A stretch of 64,000 nucleotides of DNA from Pelobacter sp. GTDB lineage: Bacteria; Desulfobacterota; Desulfuromonadia; Geobacterales; Pseudopelobacteraceae. The translations under genes were made by a program, and so were the position numbers. Below the pieces are notes generated by a model that searched no databases, had not been told where the DNA came from, and saw only the letters and a program-made list of their open reading frames with translations. Positions 1 to 8,123 of this stretch are shown here, piece by piece; position 1 is the first letter of the stretch; the number at the start of each line of letters is the position of its first letter. Location of the stretch: NCBI GenBank assembly GCA_030824515.1, contig JAVBXN010000057.1, positions 82,105-146,104 of the forward strand, given 5' to 3'.

Positions 1-706
1 AAACCAGATCGACTCCGGTTGTGTTGATGGGAGCTGTGACTGAAACCGGCGAAGGTAGCGTAACAGGCAGGTATTGGGTCATAGGGAAAAATGGAGAGCT
101 TTGCGTGGCAAAAGAGAGTGTATATGAGCCTGTCGGCAGTCCCGCAATGCTGTAGGTGCCGTCAAAATTCGAGCTGGCCATCCTTTTCAAGCCCTTACTG
201 TCTTTGGCGGTCACCTGTACCGAACCAAGCGGCCCGGCAGCATCGAAAACCGTTCCGGAAATGGAACCTCCCCGATCCAGCATTGCATCAATACCTTGAA
301 GTGCCTGCGGAGCGACTACCTTTAAAACAGTAGAGGCCTTTTCATCTGATCCCCCCCCATACCATTGCGAAATATAGCTGGGAACAGCTACTGTGCTGTT
401 AGCTGTCAGGGCTGGCGCCACTTCGAAGCGGACCTGATACGGACCGCTGTAAACTCCGTTTATGGCATAGTATCCATCCAGGTCGGTTGTGGCCGAAACA
501 CCGGTTGTATCGCAAAGGTTGTAGCTGGTGACAGGTTTGGCCGTCACACGTACACCGGCGATTCCGATCCCGGTTACAGCATCTCTTACTACTCCATAAA
601 TTGACGCCGAGCTGGCAGCATAAGCTACGCCAGTGCTAAACAATACGATGCCCAACGTCATGAAAACACAACAGGTACCTATGACAACGGCCATTTTTCG
701 TAGCAT
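1..706 (-). CDS. Secreted protein with carboxypeptidase-regulatory-like repeats (partial)
   Basis: An open frame starts at ATG 704-706 and stays open to the left edge, so the C-terminus is outside the window. The start region encodes Met-Leu-Arg-Lys followed by about 20 hydrophobic residues ending in an Ala-Tyr-Ala-Ala site, which is a typical signal peptide. Then come beta-sandwich repeats of the carboxypeptidase-regulatory/Cna-B kind, visible as recurring phrases such as IYGVVRDAVTGIGIAGVRV, DLDGYYAINGVYSGPYQV, GSISGTVFDAAG and FDGTYSIAGLPTGSYTL. Such domains are usually structural or adhesive modules of exported proteins. A GAGG sequence lies about 7 bases before the ATG. The frame contains a run of eight G (351-358 on the other strand) encoding Gly residues. 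The exact function is unknown; an extracellular or surface role is inferred. Confidence 0.75.
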   Translation of the reverse strand, partial: MLRKMAVVIGTCCVFMTLGIVLFSTGVAYAASSASIYGVVRDAVTGIGIAGVRVTAKPVTSYNLCDTTGVSATTDLDGYYAINGVYSGPYQVRFEVAPALTANSTVAVPSYISQWYGGGSDEKASTVLKVVAPQALQGIDAMLDRGGSISGTVFDAAGPLGSVQVTAKDSKGLKRMASSNFDGTYSIAGLPTGSYTLSFATQSSPFFPMTQYLPVTLPSPVSVTAPINTTGVDLV

Positions 707-966
707 ACGAAACCTCGCAACAGCAACAGGCTTTAATATGAATAACACTGTTTTATGATAAACAGATATCATAAACACAGACAGATATTCAACACAATAA
801 ACCCGACTTATTAACTTTGGTATTTTGAGAAGCTGTAGCAATCTGGCTGCATGATTTTCTAATTACATTATTTCATACGGAGATTCGACAGGACAGGCAC
901 AAAGCCTTCAAAGGGCAGGATGGGAGAGCCGATGGGCATTACAACAGCACCTTCAGATTATTATAA

Positions 967-2058
967 TCAGGTTTCAGATTCTATCATATCGCCTTCATAT
1001 CCGCACAGCAGCGGCTGCACCGTAATACCGGTTGCATGCTGTGAAGCGGCCTGAATGGCATGGCTGACGACGGTTCTCATCAGTTTGGAGTCAAAACCAC
1101 TGGCAACTGCAATTTCGCGGGCAGTGTTGGCCTGACTGATAAGAGTGATGATTTCCGGGACAGATCCGGCCGCTTCGGCCCACTTCCGCAACATGGTCAA
1201 GTCCAGTTCAGATGCGGATGCATGGGTATTGGGGTATCCGCAGGCGATCTTGAGCATTTTTGCGAACTGGCAGGCGATGAACGGCTGCATGAAACCGCGA
1301 AGCGCGCAGGCTTGAAGGGCGTAGGCCACGTGGTCGCCCATCATGATGCAGGCCTCTTCCGGAAGGGAGGGAAAATGCTGCTGGGCCGCAAGTTCGCTGG
1401 TGCGGCCGGTGGAGAGCACGACGTTATCACAGCCGCAGGCCCTGGCCACGTCCAGCGCGGCATCGATGGTATCGGTCCAGGCCTTGGCCGAGATCGGGCG
1501 CACAATGCCGGTGGTGCCGAGGATCGAGAGTCCGCCGATGATTCCCAGGCGGGCGTTGAGGGTTTTTCTGGCACGCTGCTCGCCGTCGGGAATCGAAATG
1601 ATAATGCAGAGGGTTGAATGCTGAAGGTTGAATTCTGACAGAACACTTCTGACCGATTGCTTAATCATCCGGCGCGGCACCGGATTGATGGCCCATTCAC
1701 CGGGCGGGACCGCCAGGCCCGGCTTGGTAACCCTGCCGATACCGGTTCCGCCAACGATTGTGATCTCGCCCCCCCCTTTGACAAAGGGGGGCTGTGGGGG
1801 ATTTGACGTTACCTCCGCATGGACCTCGGCCCCGTTGGTGACATCGGGATCGTCACCGGCATCCTTGATCACGAAACAGGCGGCTGATTTTTCGGTGAAG
1901 ACCTGTCCATGCAGCGCAAAAGTGGCGGATTCACCACCCGGCATTTCAATCGTGACATCACTGACCGGCTCCTGCCGGGCCAGCATCAGCGCAGCGCCTT
2001 TGGCGGCAGCGGCAGCGCAGGCGCCGGTGGTGTAGCCGGAGCGCAGCTCTTTTTTCAT
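967..2058 (-). CDS. cbiD: Cobalt-precorrin-5B C1-methyltransferase CbiD
   Basis: CbiD methylates C-1 of the corrin ring in the anaerobic cobalamin pathway, using S-adenosylmethionine. The family signature GYTTGACAAAAAKGAA is at residues 8-23, a glycine-rich GGTGIGRVTKPGL segment around 103-115, and the conserved GGLSILGTTGIV block around 175-186. Length is 363 residues, close to the family norm. The ATG overlaps the end of cbiC by four bases, so cbiX, cbiC and cbiD form one operon. Two segments are odd: residues about 85-97 (NPPQPPFVKGGG) are encoded by a C-rich/G-rich palindrome, and residues about 142-151 (EFNLQHSTL) also look encoded by a dispersed repeat. Both keep the frame open, so the enzyme may still be functional. 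Confidence 0.93.
   Translation of the reverse strand: MKKELRSGYTTGACAAAAAKGAALMLARQEPVSDVTIEMPGGESATFALHGQVFTEKSAACFVIKDAGDDPDVTNGAEVHAEVTSNPPQPPFVKGGGEITIVGGTGIGRVTKPGLAVPPGEWAINPVPRRMIKQSVRSVLSEFNLQHSTLCIIISIPDGEQRARKTLNARLGIIGGLSILGTTGIVRPISAKAWTDTIDAALDVARACGCDNVVLSTGRTSELAAQQHFPSLPEEACIMMGDHVAYALQACALRGFMQPFIACQFAKMLKIACGYPNTHASASELDLTMLRKWAEAAGSVPEIITLISQANTAREIAVASGFDSKLMRTVVSHAIQAASQHATGITVQPLLCGYEGDMIESET
1769..1804. repeat. Palindromic repeat inside cbiD
   Basis: The sequence CCCCCCTTTG at 1771-1780 and CAAAGGGGGG at 1782-1791 form a perfect 10-bp inverted repeat around one base, followed by a G-rich tail to about 1800. Translated in the cbiD frame it gives a Pro-Pro-Phe-Val-Lys-Gly-Gly-Gly peptide. 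Elements with this kind of sequence are common intergenic repeats in many bacterial genomes; here it lies in a coding region without breaking it. Confidence 0.7.
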
Positions 2059-2693
2059 TGCTGCCCGGCCGCCAGGATTGCCAGCGCGTTGACCACGGCG
2101 GCAGCCACATTGGAGCCACCCTTGCGGCCGATGTTGGTGATAAAGGGGACTTCGTGCCCGCCGGCAGCAAGAGCGTTCTTGCTCTCCTCGGCGCCGACGA
2201 AGCCCACCGGCAGGCCGATAATCAGGGCCGGCTCGACCTGCCCCTCCCGCATCAGGCGCAACAGTTCGAACAGCGCCGTGGGGGCGTTGCCGATCACGAA
2301 TATGCGGTTAGCGGGATCAGCCACGGCCTTGCGCATCGCTGCGATGGAGCGGGTGATGCCCAGCATGCCCGCCAGCTCGGCCACATCCGGGTCGGACACG
2401 TGACAGGCCACGCTGCAACCGAAAGGCGCCAGTCGGGCCTTGGCGATGCCGGACAGGGCCATGTTGGTGTCGGTCACGATGCCGGCCCCGCTCTTCAGCG
2501 CGGCAACCGCCTTCTCGATCACGCCGTCCGAGAGCACCATCGAGCCGGCATATTCGAAGTCTGCACTGGTGTGGATGGCGCGGCGCACGACCTGCCATTC
2601 CGCCTGGGGCCAGCCATGCTCACCGGCCTCGCTGTCGATGATCCGGAACGACTCCGCTTCGATTTCCTCAGGTTTCATGCCCAGTGAATCCAT
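2055..2693 (-). CDS. cbiC: Cobalt-precorrin-8 methylmutase CbiC
   Basis: CbiC moves the C-11 methyl group to C-12, converting cobalt-precorrin-8 to cobyrinate. The protein shows the family features: an N-terminal EIEAESFRIID segment, the central SDGVIEKAV and IVTDTNMALSGI blocks, and the C-terminal GLPVGFVGAEESK motif. The start at 2693 is preferred because its ATG overlaps the cbiX stop as ATGA; an in-frame ATG nine bases upstream would overlap cbiX further and one at 2678 would also keep all conserved residues. It sits between cbiX and cbiD with overlapping ends, which implies co-translation. Confidence 0.93.
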   Translation of the reverse strand: MDSLGMKPEEIEAESFRIIDSEAGEHGWPQAEWQVVRRAIHTSADFEYAGSMVLSDGVIEKAVAALKSGAGIVTDTNMALSGIAKARLAPFGCSVACHVSDPDVAELAGMLGITRSIAAMRKAVADPANRIFVIGNAPTALFELLRLMREGQVEPALIIGLPVGFVGAEESKNALAAGGHEVPFITNIGRKGGSNVAAAVVNALAILAAGQQ

Positions 2694-3076
2694 CAGCGCC
2701 ACCCCAGCCTGTCCAGAGCTTCACCGATCCGTTCGCTCTCGATTTCTGCCAGCTTGCGATGCGCCCCCAGGTGGCCGCCCATCTCCATGATCAGTGCAGG
2801 ATGGCGTTTCTTGGCCTCCTCGATCTCTTCCGGCAGGTCATGCTGCACATGGGCTCCCATGAACAGGAAATAGGGCATCAGCAGGATGCGCCGGGCTCCG
2901 CGGACAACGCAGGCATCGATGCCGGACTGGATATCGGGTTGATGCAGTTCCCGGAACGAGACCTCGACAATTTCAAAGCCGGTCATTTCCTTTACCATCG
3001 CCGCCACTTCGCGGGCAGCATCGTTGGCCTCGGCAATACGGCTGCCGTGGGCCATCATCAGAATTGCTGTCTTCAT
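2693..3076 (-). CDS. cbiX: Sirohydrochlorin cobaltochelatase, short form CbiX
   Basis: This 127-residue protein has the size of the short CbiX chelatases that work as homodimers and insert cobalt into sirohydrochlorin at the entry of anaerobic cobalamin synthesis. The metal-binding histidines are visible: His10 in MAHGSR and His76 in GAHVQHDLP. An AGGAG ribosome site lies about 8 bases before the ATG. It is the first of three overlapping cobalamin genes and begins 50 bases after the stop of the transglutaminase-like gene, so it may be read through from the nuo region or have its own promoter in that gap. I see no cobalamin riboswitch in the short leader. Confidence 0.92.
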   Translation of the reverse strand: MKTAILMMAHGSRIAEANDAAREVAAMVKEMTGFEIVEVSFRELHQPDIQSGIDACVVRGARRILLMPYFLFMGAHVQHDLPEEIEEAKKRHPALIMEMGGHLGAHRKLAEIESERIGEALDRLGWR

Positions 3077-3126
3077 TTATACACTCCTTGAAAGTATGTA
3101 TTTGTCGCCGGCATCGGCACGATTGT

Positions 3127-3768
3127 TCAGAAACTGGGGTGTCCTACACCTTTCAACCGGTTCAACTGCGAAACCAGGGCAAAGCTTTTATCGTTCACGA
3201 CGAACTCCTCATCCCGTATGAAGGTTTCCACATAGTTGGCACCGCTGAACTGTGCGAAGGCGAAGTGCCCCAGGATGTTGGTGGTATCCTGCTGCAGACA
3301 CTTGCCGTCATACTCCAGCTCGATCCAGGCATGATCGAAACCGCCGGTGGGCAGGTCGGCTTCACCCAGCACGATCCTCACTTCCGAGGCCGGTTTTCCG
3401 AGGGCACGGTAGAGACTGCAGAGCACGATGGCCTTTCCCAGACAACTGGCGCGCCCCTCATCGACAACGTCACCGGCCGGCATGGCCGGGTGGGAAGGAT
3501 CGTCCGCGATGCGATCCCGCACGTAGAGATAGGCGTTCTCGTAACTCTTGAGCGAAGCCGCCAGGGTACGGATGCGTTTGTCTCGGGGAGTGATCAGAGC
3601 CGAGAGTTCGCGGGGGTTGTTGACGATCATGTCGTGAAATGAACCATGCAGATGCCAGCTGCGTTTACCGCTGACATAACCGCCGCCGAATGCCAGCGCC
3701 AGCGCAGCAATAACAAGTACCAGCCATCTGTAATCCAGTCGCTGCAAAAACATTTGCGTTTTATTCAT
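3127..3768 (-). CDS. Membrane-anchored transglutaminase-like protein
   Basis: The N-terminus has a cytosolic basic stretch and one membrane helix at about residues 15-33, with no clear cleavage site, so the rest should lie outside the inner membrane. A transglutaminase/protease-like fold is indicated by a putative triad: Cys109 in GRASCLGKA, His146 in FDHAWIE and Asp161 in LQQDTT. The length of 213 residues fits a single small domain. The start overlaps the nuoG stop by four bases (ATGA), so it is co-translated with nuoG and sits between nuoG and the cobalamin genes. Members of this superfamily may be peptidases or amidases; the substrate here cannot be told from sequence. Confidence 0.7.
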   Translation of the reverse strand: MNKTQMFLQRLDYRWLVLVIAALALAFGGGYVSGKRSWHLHGSFHDMIVNNPRELSALITPRDKRIRTLAASLKSYENAYLYVRDRIADDPSHPAMPAGDVVDEGRASCLGKAIVLCSLYRALGKPASEVRIVLGEADLPTGGFDHAWIELEYDGKCLQQDTTNILGHFAFAQFSGANYVETFIRDEEFVVNDKSFALVSQLNRLKGVGHPSF

Positions 3769-5690
3769 CCGGCCCCATTTCGTTTCAGTGTATCCAGCGT
3801 AATCTTCATCCCGGATGAGTCCGGGGCCAGTCCGCGCAGCTGTTCCCAGGCACCGTTCAAAGGCTCTTCGATGTTCCCCTCGCCCAGGCGTTCCAGGAGA
3901 CCGGCCACAATCCGCCAGGAGGGGAGCAGCTCCCCGCCGGGCGCGTCATGACGATGCACCCGCGGCGGATGCAGTTCCGCGGTCAGCCCCCTGAGCGGCA
4001 GCCCCGGCTGCATCACCCGGCTGAAGCGCTGGGCGCGCCCCTCGTGGTTGACATAGGTGCCGTCCATCTCGACCCAGCTGGTGGCCGGCAGAAAGACCTC
4101 GGCCCGCTCCGCAACAGGATTCGGCAGCCAGTCGGCCATGACCAGCACCCGGATATCCCCGGGCAGGTTGTCCGGCAGATCGGCTTCCAGCGCGATAATT
4201 CCCTTGATCCCGCCGCCGGCCAGCGCTTCCGACAGCGAAACCGCTCCCTTTTCAGCAACCAGCAGGGCGCAACCGAAGGCATTGGGACCGTCCAGGATGA
4301 AAACCACCCCGGCGCCGTTTCCGGCGGCAAGGCGGATAGAGTCCAGCCCCTTGTGGCGAGTGCCGCAGATCACGACCGGGTGCTTGGCTTCGGCCAGGGG
4401 GACATCGGCCAGGGACAAGACCGCTTCGGCCTTGAACAGTTCCGGATATGACGCATCCGGCCGGCACTCGCCACCAACAATGAAGACCCGCGCACCGTTG
4501 CGCCAGGCCTGCCGAACCGCCAGCGCCATCATCGGCGCCTGCTCCAGCAGGTCGCATTCCATCACCGCCACCAGGTCGGCGCAACGCACATCCTCCTGCG
4601 AGGCCGAGTTGCCGTCATTCAAAAGCGAGACCGCCTCCATTGTCCGTTCGGCGTGGACCAGGTCACCGAAATAGCAGAGCGCTCCCGCGCCCAGAAGGTC
4701 ACGCAGCCGGGCGGCCAAAAGGTTACCCTCCAGCGACATGCGCGGCGAACCGATGATCGCCAGCGCGCCGGAACCATGCTGCGCAATAAACTCGTTCAGC
4801 CGCTCCAGCGCGGCATCCAGCGCCGCATCCATATCAACCTGCCGGCCATCCACCAGTGCCTGTCGCGGCCGCTCCTGGTCGTTGACGGCGGCATTGGAAA
4901 AACGCCCCCGGTCGCAGATGAACCAGCCGTTGACATCGTCGTTACGGCGCGCCGTCACCTTGAGCAGCTCCCGGTAGCGCGCCATCGGAACCGTGTTGCA
5001 CCCCAGCGAGCAGTGCGGACAGAGCGAGGGGGCCATGTCATAGTCCCAGTAGCGGGCCCGGAAACGGGCGGTCTTGTCGGTGAAGACCCCGGTCGGACAG
5101 ATATCGACCAGGTTGCCGGAAAACGGGGATTCCAGCCGGCCGTCCTGCTGGCGGCCGAAATAGACCGCGCCGGAGCGTCCCATCACGCCGAAATCGCTGC
5201 CGCCGGCATATTCCTGGTAGAAGCGCGCGCAACGGTAGCACTGGATGCAGCGGTTCATTTCATGTTCGATCAGCGGCCCCAGCTGCTGGTTGATATGGGT
5301 GCGCTTCTTTCCGTCATAGCGGCGGATGCCGTGGCCGCCGGCAATCGTGTAGTCCTGCAGCTGGCATTCGCCCCCCTCGTCGCAGACCGGGCAGTCGTGG
5401 GGGTGGTTGATCATCAGCCATTCGATCACCGCCCGGCGCATGGCCAGCGCCTCATCGTCGGTGGTAGAAACCACCATGCCGTCCTGGACCGGCAGCATGC
5501 AGGACATCTGCAACCCCTTGACCGGCCCGTCCAGCAGCTTCACCGCGCAGACCCGGCAGGCCCCGGCCCGCCCCAGCGCCGGGTGCCAGCAGAAGTGCGG
5601 GATGACGATGCCGATGCTGCGGGCCGCCTCCAGCACATTGGTGCCATCCGGCACTTCCAGCTCGATGTTGTCGATGGTCAATTTGGGCAT
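3765..5690 (-). CDS. nuoG: NADH-quinone oxidoreductase subunit G (NuoG-like)
   Basis: The protein carries the iron-sulfur chain of the NADH-oxidising arm. Cluster ligands are visible in order: a [2Fe-2S] set Cys34, 45, 48, 64; a His-Cys3 set His96, Cys100, 103, 109; a [4Fe-4S] set Cys148, 151, 154, 198; and an extra N7-type set Cys224, 227, 231 and about 259. A molybdopterin-oxidoreductase-like domain follows. At about 641 residues it is shorter than many NuoG proteins of 750-900 residues. The ATG at 5690 (protein begins MPKLTIDNIE) is chosen since upstream codons read through the preceding gene. The gene begins five bases after the hydrolase stop and no membrane subunits of complex I are in the window. 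Confidence 0.9.
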   Translation of the reverse strand: MPKLTIDNIELEVPDGTNVLEAARSIGIVIPHFCWHPALGRAGACRVCAVKLLDGPVKGLQMSCMLPVQDGMVVSTTDDEALAMRRAVIEWLMINHPHDCPVCDEGGECQLQDYTIAGGHGIRRYDGKKRTHINQQLGPLIEHEMNRCIQCYRCARFYQEYAGGSDFGVMGRSGAVYFGRQQDGRLESPFSGNLVDICPTGVFTDKTARFRARYWDYDMAPSLCPHCSLGCNTVPMARYRELLKVTARRNDDVNGWFICDRGRFSNAAVNDQERPRQALVDGRQVDMDAALDAALERLNEFIAQHGSGALAIIGSPRMSLEGNLLAARLRDLLGAGALCYFGDLVHAERTMEAVSLLNDGNSASQEDVRCADLVAVMECDLLEQAPMMALAVRQAWRNGARVFIVGGECRPDASYPELFKAEAVLSLADVPLAEAKHPVVICGTRHKGLDSIRLAAGNGAGVVFILDGPNAFGCALLVAEKGAVSLSEALAGGGIKGIIALEADLPDNLPGDIRVLVMADWLPNPVAERAEVFLPATSWVEMDGTYVNHEGRAQRFSRVMQPGLPLRGLTAELHPPRVHRHDAPGGELLPSWRIVAGLLERLGEGNIEEPLNGAWEQLRGLAPDSSGMKITLDTLKRNGAG

Positions 5691-5694
5691 ATTG

Positions 5695-6489
5695 TTACTC
5701 GATCCGCTCCGGCACGCTTCGCCCCTCGACCCAGTCGGTGATAACCCGCACCACCTTGTCCTCGATCCCGAAGAAACCATGGGCGCTCAGGTTGTCGCAG
5801 GGAGTCGAGCGGGGATAGGCGCCACCGTTGACCTCGGTGAAATCCACCGAAGTGTGGCCGCGCAGGGAGTCGCGGGTTTTCTCGGCTTCCTGGAAAGTAC
5901 TGACGCGACAGAGGTCCTCCCGGTGATGAACCATCAGCACCGGCAGGTTCAGTTTTTCCAGCGGCAGCCAGCGCAGGAAATTATCGTATTCCAGCGATGA
6001 GGTCAGGATGACCCCCTTGAGGCGGCTGTCTTTCAGGCGTGTGCCGAGCGAAGCGGCCGAGAGCGTGCCCCGGCTGTTCCCGACCAGGAAGATGCGTTGA
6101 TACCCCTGCTGTTCCAGGTAGTCGACCAGTAAAGCAATATCCCGGGCATGTTCGTCGGATTCGCGAAAGCCGGTGCTCATGCCGGTGGGATGATCGGAGG
6201 GGGGATTGACCGTGACCACGGCAACTCCGTCGCGAATGAAGCTGTCGGCGCTGCGCACCAGAAAACTCCAGCCGCTTACGACGCCCCCTTCGCCCAGTTT
6301 GAAGGGACCGGCGCCGTTGCCGCCCGGGAAGAAGATCAGCGCATCACGCTGCAGCGACTGTTCCGGCGTCATCACCAGAAAATCCAGGGTCACGCCGGGG
6401 CGGGTCGGGATGGTGCGCACTTCGGTCAGCGCGAACGCGCTGCCGGCCAGCATCAGGAGAAGCACTATGGCGAGGAGAATTCTTGACAT
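5695..6489 (-). CDS. Exported alpha/beta-hydrolase
   Basis: An N-terminal hydrophobic segment with an SAFA cleavage-like site at about residue 20 predicts export to the periplasm. The fold is of the alpha/beta-hydrolase type: an FFPGGNG oxyanion-like segment near 53-59, the nucleophile elbow GNSRGT with Ser139, a probable acid Asp192 and His237 in SAHGFFG. Cys194 and Cys231 may pair. The start ATG overlaps the nuoF stop (ATGA), and the stop is followed five bases later by nuoG, so a periplasmic enzyme is embedded between two cytoplasmic NADH-dehydrogenase subunits. The natural substrate is not evident; a direct role in electron transport is not supported by the sequence. Confidence 0.75.
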   Translation of the reverse strand: MSRILLAIVLLLMLAGSAFALTEVRTIPTRPGVTLDFLVMTPEQSLQRDALIFFPGGNGAGPFKLGEGGVVSGWSFLVRSADSFIRDGVAVVTVNPPSDHPTGMSTGFRESDEHARDIALLVDYLEQQGYQRIFLVGNSRGTLSAASLGTRLKDSRLKGVILTSSLEYDNFLRWLPLEKLNLPVLMVHHREDLCRVSTFQEAEKTRDSLRGHTSVDFTEVNGGAYPRSTPCDNLSAHGFFGIEDKVVRVITDWVEGRSVPERIE

Positions 6490-7766
6490 CAGCGGGAGGA
6501 AGCTCCTTCAAACGGACAGCGCCGGGCAGTGACATGCTCCAGAAGTTCATCCTCGAAATGTTTCAGCAGCCCGTCCACCGGTCCCATCGCACCCGGCGCC
6601 AGCGCACAGAAGGCATAATTCAGCAGGCGGACATGCTCGCGCAGCAGCTCGATATCGCCGGACTGCCCCTGCCCGGACTCGATTCGCTCCAGGATGTGGC
6701 GCACGTAGGGGAGCCCTTCGCGGCAGGGGGTACACCAGCCGCACGATTCACGGGCAAAGAAACGGATCAGGTTGAGCGTGGCCGCCACCATGCAGGTATC
6801 CTGGTCAAAAACCACGATTCCGCCGGTGCCCAGGCGCGAACCGGCCTTGGCCACCGGGTCGAAATCCATCGGCACATCCCAATGCTCTTTTGTAAAATAG
6901 GGGGTAGACGCGCCGCCGGGAATGCAGGCCTTGAAACTGCTGCCGGGGCGCATGCCGCCGCAGGGGCCGTCGATGATCTCCCCCAGCGTCATGCCCAGCG
7001 GCAACTCGAAACAGCTGGTATTTGCCACATGGCCGCTGATGCAGAACAGCTTGCCGCCGGCCGCTTCGGGGGTGGCCGCCAGGGCCTTCCACCAGGCCGG
7101 CCCGCGCCCGATGATGGCCGGGACGTTGGCCAGCGTCTCCACATTGTTGACCACGGTCGGCTGGCCCCACAACCCCTTGATGGCCGGAAAGGGGGGCTTG
7201 GCGCGCGGGTTGGCGCGGATGCCCTCCAGCGCGTTGATCAGCGCGGTCTCTTCGCCGCAGATGTAGCGCCCGGCGGACTGGTGCAGATCCAGATCGAGGC
7301 TGAAGCCGCTCCCCAGGATATTTTCCCCCAGGAAACCGGCCCGGTGGGCGGAGGCCACGGCCTGGCGCAGATTGTCGGCGGCCAGTTCATAGCCGCGGCG
7401 GATGAAGATGAAGGCATGCCGGACACCCAGCGCATAACAAGCCAGCGCCATCCCCTCCACCAGCAGGTGCGGGTTGCCCTCCAGCAGCACCCGGTCCTTG
7501 TAGGTGCCCGGTTCCATTTCGTCGCAGTTGCAGATCAGGTAGCGCGGCCCAGGCAGGTTACGGGGCACGAACGACCACTTTTTGCCGGTGGGGAAGCCGG
7601 CCCCACCCCGGCCGCGCATTCCGGAATCGATCACCGCCTGCTGCACCTGGTCGGGGGTCATGTCGCGCAGCGCTTTTGCCAGAGAGTCGAATCCGCCGTC
7701 GGCGCGGTATTCGTCGAAGGTGGTCATCCGGCCGGGCCGGTTATGTTTCAAGAGTACCTGTTCCAT
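6489..7766 (-). CDS. nuoF: NADH-quinone oxidoreductase subunit F (NuoF)
   Basis: NuoF binds NADH, FMN and one [4Fe-4S] cluster at the entry point of electrons. The glycine-rich nucleotide motif GRGGAGFPTGKKW is at residues 52-64, the ICGEETAL segment near 169-176, and the cluster ligands are Cys342, Cys345, Cys348 and Cys387. Length is 425 residues, the family norm. ATG 7766 matches the usual family start MEQVLLKHN. A GTG at 7814, immediately after the stop of the upstream 49-residue ORF, would add 16 residues and could be used through translational coupling, since no good ribosome site precedes 7766. Its stop overlaps the hydrolase start. Confidence 0.93.
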   Translation of the reverse strand: MEQVLLKHNRPGRMTTFDEYRADGGFDSLAKALRDMTPDQVQQAVIDSGMRGRGGAGFPTGKKWSFVPRNLPGPRYLICNCDEMEPGTYKDRVLLEGNPHLLVEGMALACYALGVRHAFIFIRRGYELAADNLRQAVASAHRAGFLGENILGSGFSLDLDLHQSAGRYICGEETALINALEGIRANPRAKPPFPAIKGLWGQPTVVNNVETLANVPAIIGRGPAWWKALAATPEAAGGKLFCISGHVANTSCFELPLGMTLGEIIDGPCGGMRPGSSFKACIPGGASTPYFTKEHWDVPMDFDPVAKAGSRLGTGGIVVFDQDTCMVAATLNLIRFFARESCGWCTPCREGLPYVRHILERIESGQGQSGDIELLREHVRLLNYAFCALAPGAMGPVDGLLKHFEDELLEHVTARRCPFEGASSR

Positions 7767-7814
7767 GGCAAGTGTCCGGGAGCATACCATTGCACGGTCT
7801 CCCAGACAAGTCAC

Positions 7815-7964
7815 TTATCGCCCCCAGACTTCCAACCGCCAGGCGCTGCTCTCTCCCCGCAATTCCGGCTGGTACATCGGCCAGGCCGCGGCCGGCAGCA
7901 CGCACTTGCCATTGAAAGAGCCGCTGGCCGAAAGGAGCGGGAACAGGCTGCGAAGCGTTTTCAT
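7815..7964 (-). CDS. Small ORF of 49 residues upstream of nuoF
   Basis: ATG at 7962-7964 is preceded by an AAAGGAG ribosome site with about five bases of spacing, which is better than that of nuoF. The frame ends in TAA directly before a GTG in the nuoF frame. The peptide begins MKTLRSLFPLLSASGSF and ends with a Trp-rich WRLEVWGR tail; I recognise no family. It may be a real small protein or a leader whose translation is coupled to nuoF. Confidence 0.4.
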   Translation of the reverse strand: MKTLRSLFPLLSASGSFNGKCVLPAAAWPMYQPELRGESSAWRLEVWGR

Positions 7965-8123
7965 GGGGACTCCTTTGAAAAATATCAGAGGAAATGGAAG
8001 ACAGAATCATACTCATTTATTCGGACTCAACACTGTTTGCGACAGAGTGATCCTTTTGAATACCTGAACAAATGGTGCACATCTCTGATGAGGGAAAAGG
8101 AATCTCGCGTTTTGATCTTATTG

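Noticed and set aside
890..960. GEMM-like riboswitch phrase (CACAAAGCC...GGGCAGG)
   Set aside because: The match is short, on the strand leading into antisense of cbiD, and the conserved stems are not seen.
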